Made by a program: the position numbers and the translations under genes. Under the pieces are notes generated by a model. It made no database searches and had not been told where the DNA came from. It was given only the letters and a program-made list of their open reading frames with translations. This document shows positions 57,635-64,000 of a stretch of DNA of 64,000 nucleotides, piece after piece. Numbering within the stretch: position 1 is the stretch's first letter; every line of letters begins with the position of its first letter. The stretch is taken from NCBI GenBank assembly GCA_905183005.1, contig CAJJDO010000126.1:69454-133453 (forward strand). Reading direction: 5' to 3'. This DNA is from Paramecium pentaurelia (Eukaryota; Ciliophora; Oligohymenophorea; Peniculida; Parameciidae).

Positions 57635-58518
57635 GGTGAACCCTTAACGATACTTCAAAATTCCTTTGATTGTTTGACTCTTAATTATTAAATACCTTAC
57701 CTTCTTTATTTCGAAGTTCCCAAATCAGATTCAAGGAGTAATGACATTATTTTATTTTTACTTTAATTATAATGTTTTTCATATTTGTATGAAAAATAAT
57801 ATTTTGTTTGTAATATTAATACAATATGTATATAAAACACTTACACAAACTAACTATTTCTCAATTAATTTATTATAATTACAGGATTTATCAATTTATT
57901 ATTAAAAAAATCTAAGAAATTAAAAAAAAAACATAAATACAATTTAGAAATGAGTTCAAAAGAATGATTATGTTGTAAAAGAATATAGATAAATGAATAC
58001 TATATTAAGATTAATTTATAATAAATAACTTAATTAATCATAAATAGATCCTTTGTGTTCTGTGATGTATAAGTTATTTTAATTTATATATATTTAGATT
58101 TTGTTTAGATTTTCAAACTGAATGAATACAGATAATTTTGAATAAATTTATTTTTAAAAAAGATAATTCTAAATAGATATAATAATTGAATACAAAGATC
58201 TAATAATTATTGTAAATATCAAATTCTCTTTTATTTTCAATTTTATATTGAATCAAATCTAAATTTGTAATTTATGTTATTGATTTAATTGAAAGTGATT
58301 AGAGAATCACTTAAAAAAAGTATATTTTGATATTATATCTTGAGAAAATTAATTCTGTAAAATAATATGAGATTAATTAATTTATATTTTAAGTATTAAC
58401 AAATTAAAGATTTGAAAAGTAAAATGAGTTTAGATGAGGATGAAGAAAAATATGAAAAAGAAGGGAATGATTTTGTTTTATTATTTATTTAATTATTCAA
58501 ATTCAATAATTTAATTAA
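57635..58518. other. long AT-rich divergent intergenic region
   Basis: About 880 bp. A short frame MSLDEDEEKYEKEGND begins at 58424, but it runs into low-complexity sequence, has no intron leading to the next gene, and is not called. Otherwise only homopolymers and A/T-rich words are seen. It contains the promoters of the K+ channel (minus) and the next plus-strand gene. Confidence 0.5.
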
Positions 58519-59299
58519 ATGGATAATTATTTCACAATCATTAGTTTACTTGGACTTAGAAATTAGAATCTACCTCCATTTAGGTGAGTATTAATTTTAT
58601 ATATAATAGAGAAGCTCGTTTGAAGAGATATAGATCAATTAAGAAGATGGTTGAATTGATTGAGACAGCTGGTTGGACTTAGCCAAAAATACCATTCAAT
58701 GCCTTTTGCTTAAGTTCACAAGATCGTAAAAATACGCATTTGAATATTTATTTTAGCCGAATGGGAAGATGATATGACCTATCCTGTTATAGAATATAAT
58801 AAATTTGGGTATTAGGCTGTTGCTTTTGGAATAAATTTAGTAAATAATATTTTTAATATTTTTCATAGTTCCTTTATGCATATAACTATAATGTAATAAC
58901 ACAAAACATTAGATTCAGAACTTTTAGATATTTATTCCCTGTTGTTTAATGTGTTATTTTTGGTAAAATATATTTTGAATACAAATCTGAATTAACAAAA
59001 GTTAATTTGTTTGATGAGTATGTTCAATTAAGAGCATAAGAATTAGTAAAAGAGAATGAATTTCTTTTGGAACATGAAGGTAAGTATGCATTTATGATTT
59101 TAATATAGATATCAAGAGATTTGTTTGGTGGTATGAAGATTACAAAGAGACTTTATGCAGAGTTCATAGATAAGCTAATGATCATGCTGCAACTGACTTC
59201 AAAGACTCTGAATTGATATTACAAGACTTTATTCGCAGATATACAAATCCAAATTCAGCAAGACCACTCAATATTTAAGAGAAAGGAGTTTTATTCTGA
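58519..59299 (+). CDS. conserved-looking unknown protein, possibly mitochondrial membrane
   Basis: ATG 58519 to TGA 59297-59299, introns 58584-58609, 58726-58756, 58840-58868, 59080-59108, 221 aa. It begins MDNYFTIISLLGLRNQN, then a basic helix (REARLKRYRSIKKMVELIE), PSSQDPEWEDDMTYP-like acidic turn and one or two hydrophobic segments (AVAFGINLFLYAYNYNVI; FPVVQCVIFGKIYFEY). The C-terminus is helical with Trp/Tyr (DIKRFVWWYEDYKETLCRV). Five exons with exact frame support a real gene. It resembles lineage-specific respiratory-chain subunits in style only; no family was recognised. Confidence 0.65.
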
Positions 59300-59348
59300 A
59301 ATTATTATTCCAAAATAAATAAATATTTTACAAACAATAACATTGTAT

Positions 59349-60408
59349 ATGTTGGCAATTTAAATTTTCATTTTAATAGTCTCAACACTCTTTGGATTAT
59401 CATTTTAATCATAAATATGTCCAGACATAATATATGATTGTGTTAAATTGTTTATATTTAGCACCCTTTTAATAGAACACTATTGGATACTCATAGGTTT
59501 ATTTCTATTTATTTGGTTAAGAGAATTAATAAAAAAGTTTGATCCTGAAAAAAAATTAGAACTACCTAATATGTAATAGCAATTATAATAAAACACGATA
59601 CAGAGTTCAAAAGCAAAGTTATCATCTTTATCTGTAGAAGTTATAGAATCTGCAGTTGAGGCAGTCTAAATATACGATTATGTAACAGGAGAAAGTTAGT
59701 ATGCAATCTTATAGAAGGCTGATAAGAGTTAATTGGCATAGTTAGGAATTACTTTAAAGAATACAGTATTATTAGAGAAAGGAAGGATAATGGATTCAAA
59801 TTAAACATCTAAATTAATATCTCAAATAGATAATCAGAAAAAAGGGAATGATGCTCAATAAATTTCAATTAAATATGAAGATAATAGTGAATATTTAAGA
59901 AATTAAAACAGAATTCAGAAATCAATACCATTTAAAATTGGTGATTTTGATCAATAGATGGGTGAAATAATTTAAGTAGAGATCTTGTCTAATGAATAAT
60001 TAGATAATTAATAGAGTGGATTTTAAGATTAAGATTAAAATCGTGTTTAATAATAAATAGTTTTTGAGTATATTCTTTTAGTAATGTTATATGGTATAAA
60101 TAAAGTATTATTTATTAGCTGGTGGAATATCTTAAGTGAAAAACATATATCTATAAATATTTGATTCATTATTATTTGGATTTGTAATACATAGTGGAGT
60201 TTAAAGATAGCAACTTTTTACTTTAACTCATTTCTTTATTAATTTTAGCATCATTTTGGGATGCTGCATTATATATACTTTAGGGATTTACTTAAAGTTT
60301 CAAATATTCATTATTGGGGGGCTAGTTTTATCATTTTAGAAAGTAAATGCCAATTTGTAAATGATAATAATTCCATTGACTACTTTGCTGAAAATATTTA
60401 TAATCTGA
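59349..60408 (+). CDS. membrane protein of unknown function
   Basis: ATG 59349 to TGA 60406-60408, with a 25-nt intron 60081-60105, 344 aa. It starts with a signal/TM segment (MLAIQIFILIVSTLFGLSF), a short Cys-containing loop (SQICPDIIYDCVKLF), and a second TM (HYWILIGLFLFIWLRELI). A cytosolic, Gln/Ser-rich part of ~190 residues follows (LSSLSVEVIESAVEAVQIYD). After the intron several hydrophobic segments follow (LYYLLAGGISQ; FINFSIILGCCIIYTLGIYL). Without the intron the frame ends at 60165. No family was recognised. Confidence 0.6.
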
Positions 60409-60543
60409 TATAAATAATTCACCAAATATTAAATAATGTTGACATACCTGTGATTAATTCTTTTAATTTTGTTTTAGAATGAAGACATTATTAAATTTAA
60501 TCTTGAACTAAATATATATATATATAGGAAAATGTTATCAAAT

Positions 60544-61194
60544 TCAATCTAGACCATCTGAAGTACTACTGTTAAAAATATATTATGAAAATACCCATTT
60601 GCATTTGATTACTCTTTGTCAATCTTTAAAATGAGTTATTTAATCCTTTCTTCGTTTTCCTATTTATAATTTAATCTTACTTTTTAACTCCTTAATAAAT
60701 CTTAACGATTTTTTTAAGTTTCTTATAATAAAAACATATTAACTGTATGTAATTCATCTTATTGTATTTTCATTTATTCAATTTCATGTTCTAAGTATTA
60801 TATAGTCTATTGTAAACTTTAACTATTTTAGGCATGCATTAAAATAGGTGATTAAATGCCTTAATTACGTAATTTAAGACTAGGATATTCAGCTGAATGA
60901 GTTGCTTTTTTGATAAAAATAGTATATTTTACAACTACACTCTGAAATTTAACTTAAATTCAAATCAACTTTTTCTTTGGATTATTATTTACCAAAATTG
61001 AATAAGTTATTATACATTCCTTATGTATTTACATCAAGTTTTTCTACAATTTATTGAGTTTAAGTAGCCATTTATTATATTTTCTATATAATGAATTTAG
61101 TTTCATTATATTCAAAATCATCATCTTTAACTAAAAATTCATGATTAATTTAGAAATAATTTCCACTTGATTTGGTTCTTCTATGTTTAGACAT
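60544..61194 (-). CDS. small coiled-coil protein, 198 aa
   Basis: ATG 61192-61194 to TGA 60544-60546, introns 60905-60932 and 60569-60594, 199 codons. The N-terminus is basic (MSKHRRTKSSGNYFQINHEF). It then has FIIQKIQQMATQTQQIVEKL and a C-terminal coiled coil (QYLEHEIEQMKIQQDELHTV; NYKQENEERIKQLILKIDKE) ending NANGSTSDGLD. The second intron is supported because it gives a clean acidic end rather than low-complexity sequence overlapping the neighbouring gene. No family was recognised. Confidence 0.6.
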
Positions 61195-61313
61195 ATAATA
61201 AAAAATTTAATAATTAAAATTTAATCACTTTTCTAATACTTTTTTTATTATGGAGATTATGATAAATATACATTAATATACTTTGTTTTATATGTTGTAC
61301 AGATAAAATATTC

Positions 61314-61730
61314 TCATAATCCTTTAATTTTATCTTCAATGAATTGCTTTTCAGCTTCGCTTACTTCAATTGCGAAATCTTTAACTGCCAAAGATGAACA
61401 CTTTCTTGATTTAATTTTCTTTGTCTTTGTCAAAAACTTTGAAATTCCAATCCATTCTCCTAATAAAGCACCTTTCTCTACTCTCCAAACTGGAATTTAG
61501 AATTGTTTTGCCAAAGCAACAACCAATTTTTTATATGTCTCTTCTGAACAATCATCAGCCAATACAACAAACTTAGCCTATTCCAATATATATCAATAAT
61601 CAACTTATTTGCTTTCAATTGCTTTGCAAACTTCATGTACACCCTTTGATAATTATCCTCTATGTAAAGAAGTTTAGACAACTCTTTTTAAAGTAGTGAG
61701 CTCCTCTGATAATTATTCAACCTCTGCCAT
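61314..61730 (-). CDS. RPS12: 40S ribosomal protein eS12
   Basis: ATG 61728-61730 to TGA 61314-61316, one 27-nt intron (61578-61604), 129 aa. The L7Ae-like fold is clear: QTSLHRGQLSKGVHEVCKAI, KFVVLADDCSEETYKKLVVA, QIPVWRVEKGALLGEWIGIS and CSSLAVKDFAIEVSEAEKQF. Length and motifs match eukaryotic eS12 of the small subunit. The N-terminus (MAEVEQLSEELTTLKRVV) is acidic as in other species. The intron is a multiple of three but contains an in-frame TGA, so its retention would truncate the protein. Confidence 0.95.
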
Positions 61731-61851
61731 AATGAAAATTATTTTAAATCTTTATTTTAAATTAAAAAACAAAAAGAAATATAAGTAATATATTCCATTA
61801 TATAAAAGCACAAAAATTATATAAAAAGCTTTCATTTTTTGTTTGAAAATC

Positions 61852-63234
61852 TCATTATAAAATGATTTAACAATTCTCCTATTTCAATTAAATAGAAGTT
61901 TAATCATATTTAACCAATAAGAATTTCAAATCATCAGAATGTTTAATTTTTACAGCCTTAACTATTTTTGGTTCTTCTACATAATTTACTTTCAATCTAA
62001 TTTTAAGTAATTTCCTTTATTCTTCTCTTTTTTATTACATTTTCAACATCAAATCCTTTTTATTTTATTCTTATTTCAATTTCTATATTTCTTTTCTTTA
62101 TTATTCCATTTATACTTCAATTTTATTCAATTATCTCTAATAATGAGAATAGAAATGTTCATAATCAGCTCTGACCCCATCAAAAACAGAAGCTCTATTT
62201 CTATCTACTAACATCAATTTAACTTTCTTTTTGTTTTTTTTGGTTCTATCTTAAATGAAAAGAGTTCTATTAAAGGTAGAATAAACTAATTGTTAATTAT
62301 ATTAATAAACTCCAATTTTCGTATAATTGTCGAGATTCCAATCTGAAAGTATAGTTGGATATTTAGGCCAGAGTACTTGTTTTTCCTTAATAGATTAATA
62401 TTAATCATCCATAAATTCAATTAATGTTTATGAAATTAAAGGAGAATTGAATTAATAAGCACATTCTGAATCTTAACAAGAATCAAAAATTTTAGATCTA
62501 TGATCCTTATTTTCTTAAGGTTCTTCTTCTTTAAGTGCTACTCTTAAATCTTTGAGTGTATTGAATATTTCTGAGCAATTGTTAAATGTACTTGTAAATT
62601 CTTCTTCATCTTATTTAATTAGTTTTAATTTTAATAGTTCACGCTACTTAATTTAAGAAATCAGATGAAGAGCAACCAGATTCTCATTGTAGATGATTTG
62701 TCTACCAACTTCAAATTCAGGAAGTTAAATATTGAGTCGTTTTAACCTTTTTTATTTGTAGGCTCTACTTGGACGAAAAGCCATATTCATTCGGTAACTA
62801 GTGATGAATATAAAAATGATTTTTTTACTCATTCTCTTGAGCTCTCATGAACACTCTTAATAGAGGTCGTTGAAGACGTTCAACCTTAGCATTATAATAT
62901 TCTGGAGGGTAATTAATGGAATTCAGCAATTCATATTGGCGAACGTAGTTCCGAGTATTAGATAGGTTATTCCTAATGTCTAGTTATTAGATAGCAAGTG
63001 GATCCACTCCAATTGCTTAATCTTCTTCATCACATGAATATTCATTTTCATCTGGATATACAATATTTGTATGAATATATGTAGGAGGAATTATATGGGT
63101 TAGTTGAGGTAAACCTTCCACAATGACAAATTTAGGTATTTCTATCTATTTACATTGTTTATCCTAACAAAAATTCTTTCATTTCTTACCTTCTGACTTT
63201 CTATTTCCCAAACTTCACTTTTTTAAAGTGGCAT
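61852..63234 (-). CDS. EPL1: Enhancer-of-Polycomb-like (EPL1/EPC) protein
   Basis: ATG 63232-63234 to TGA 61852-61854, introns 63164-63189 and 62798-62828, 441 aa. The N-terminal region matches the EPC-A pattern: short basic start, PPTYIHTNIVYPDENEYSCD and EEDQAIGVDPLAIQQLD (the Tyr-Asp-x-Asp-Glu-Glu block), then after a helical stretch RMNMAFRPSRAYKQKRLKRL, comparable to the DPYVAFRRR-x-TRK segment. The C-terminus is a basic coiled coil (EVQMEQQRKEIQKLKQEQNK). In other eukaryotes this protein bridges the MYST acetyltransferase and NuA4. The match is by motif order only, hence moderate confidence. Confidence 0.6.
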
Positions 63235-64000
63235 ATTTGGATCGACCTGCCTCATTAAAATAAAGATTTAATATATGGAAATATTTTAACCAAAACTTTA
63301 AAAAATCAATTCACCTATTAACAGATGTTCACAACTCCACTCAAAAACATAATATATTTAAAGGAATTCACAACTTCAATTGATAAATTTTTTTATTTTA
63401 TTTATTTTATTAATAATCCCATCATCATTATTTTATTCAAAACTATCATCATCAATCTATAAACCTTAAATCATTTTAAATACCTTAATCCATTAATCTA
63501 ATTAAATATCATTCTCCATATATCATTATTCTCTACTTTCTATCATCATAATTTATCACAATCATATCTAAGAATTTTTCATTGTTTCTCCTCTCAACTA
63601 CCTTACAAAAAATAGCAAAGCAAAGAAATATCATAAATATTATCTATATAACAATATCCTCACTCAAACAATAAAATAAAAAACAAAATCAACTCATTTA
63701 ATACAATAATATTTCTTTTTATATAATTTTTCATATTTTTATATTTTGATAATTAACAATTATAATAACATTTTCATTATATTCTTTTTCTATTTTCACT
63801 AATATCTAAAATCATTTCAATTAACATAATAAAGAATCATATTATAAATAGCTCTTTTGAATTAAATTATTTAATCAATATTTATACTTATTTATCTATA
63901 TATATAGATTATTTACTATAATAGATTTATTTATCCTTCTCATAAAAAAGAATTATTTGTATGTTAAAATAATATCTATATGATAATAATTACAAAAATA
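63235..64000. other. AT-rich region at the right edge, no gene seen
   Basis: About 770 bp dominated by A/T words such as TCATTA and TTATAT. No protein-like frame, tRNA or tandem repeat was recognised. There are no C4A2/C3A3-type telomeric repeats at the window edge. Confidence 0.5.

Noticed and set aside
58424..58518. Start of the 58.5-kb gene at the upstream ATG (MSLDEDEEKYEKEG)
   Set aside because: The frame runs into low-complexity sequence and no GT-AG intron connects it to the next exon; the ATG at 58519 gives an exact five-exon frame.
1..64000. Bacterial or standard-code eukaryotic DNA with many broken genes
   Set aside because: TAA and TAG fall at Gln positions of conserved proteins (H2B, PurB, MAPK, eS12), and tiny introns join frames consistently, so the ciliate code explains the apparent stops.
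1..64000. CRISPR arrays, tRNA and rRNA genes
   Set aside because: No regularly spaced direct repeats with unique spacers and no tRNA T-arm/acceptor pattern or rRNA core sequence was recognised on either strand.

Overview
The window is nuclear DNA of a ciliate, almost certainly a Paramecium macronuclear (somatic) genome. TAA and TAG occur throughout conserved proteins where glutamine is expected, and TGA is the only stop. Introns are tiny (18-37 nt, mostly GTA...TAG), base composition is very AT-rich, and a trichocyst matrix protein is encoded. No gene is interrupted by a long insertion, which argues for macronuclear rather than germline DNA. Ordinary six-frame translation with the standard code is misleading here. 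All calls below were read with TAA/TAG=Gln, and for most intron-containing genes the exon total was checked to be a multiple of three.

Layout. 1-4.3 kb: a Myb-like gene running off the left edge, a conserved unknown, histone H2B and a small membrane protein. 4.9-14 kb: a 1,048-aa unknown, then a 1,860-aa fusion of a GH13-like barrel, a GT5 glycogen/starch synthase and a carbohydrate-binding tail. 14-24.6 kb: several unknown or coiled-coil genes, a secreted EGF-containing protein and a cyclin. 24.8-31.3 kb: adenylosuccinate lyase, a cytochrome b5 reductase-like protein, a coiled-coil protein, and a coiled-coil protein ending in a duplicated Cys/His module I do not recognise. 31.4-39 kb: three related protein kinases in tandem (one probably catalytically dead, two with Q/N-rich tails), a RING protein and a TDY-type MAP kinase. 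39.9-46 kb: SR140/U2SURP with 13 introns, exosome RRP45, a four-TM protein and mitochondrial FAD glycerol-3-phosphate dehydrogenase. 46.4-51.9 kb: selenoprotein T with an in-frame TGA and a downstream SECIS-like hairpin, a Na/Ca(K) exchanger, a MORN-repeat protein and a trichocyst matrix protein. 51.9-57.6 kb: a coiled-coil protein and two cyclic-nucleotide-type K+ channels in tandem. 58.5-63.2 kb: two unknown membrane proteins, a coiled-coil protein, ribosomal protein eS12 and an Enhancer-of-Polycomb-like protein. The last ~770 bp show no gene.

There is no operon-like logic; the genes are independent housekeeping, signalling and secretion genes. The most informative observations are: (1) TGA apparently read as both stop and selenocysteine in a genome where it is the sole stop; (2) the duplicated zinc-finger-like module at 30.7-31.2 kb; (3) the kinase cluster with one degenerate member and a perfect 60-bp repeat translated as a 20-aa Q/N-rich repeat; (4) a 14-codon pure TAA tract encoding polyglutamine in a channel; (5) the large glucan-synthase fusion.
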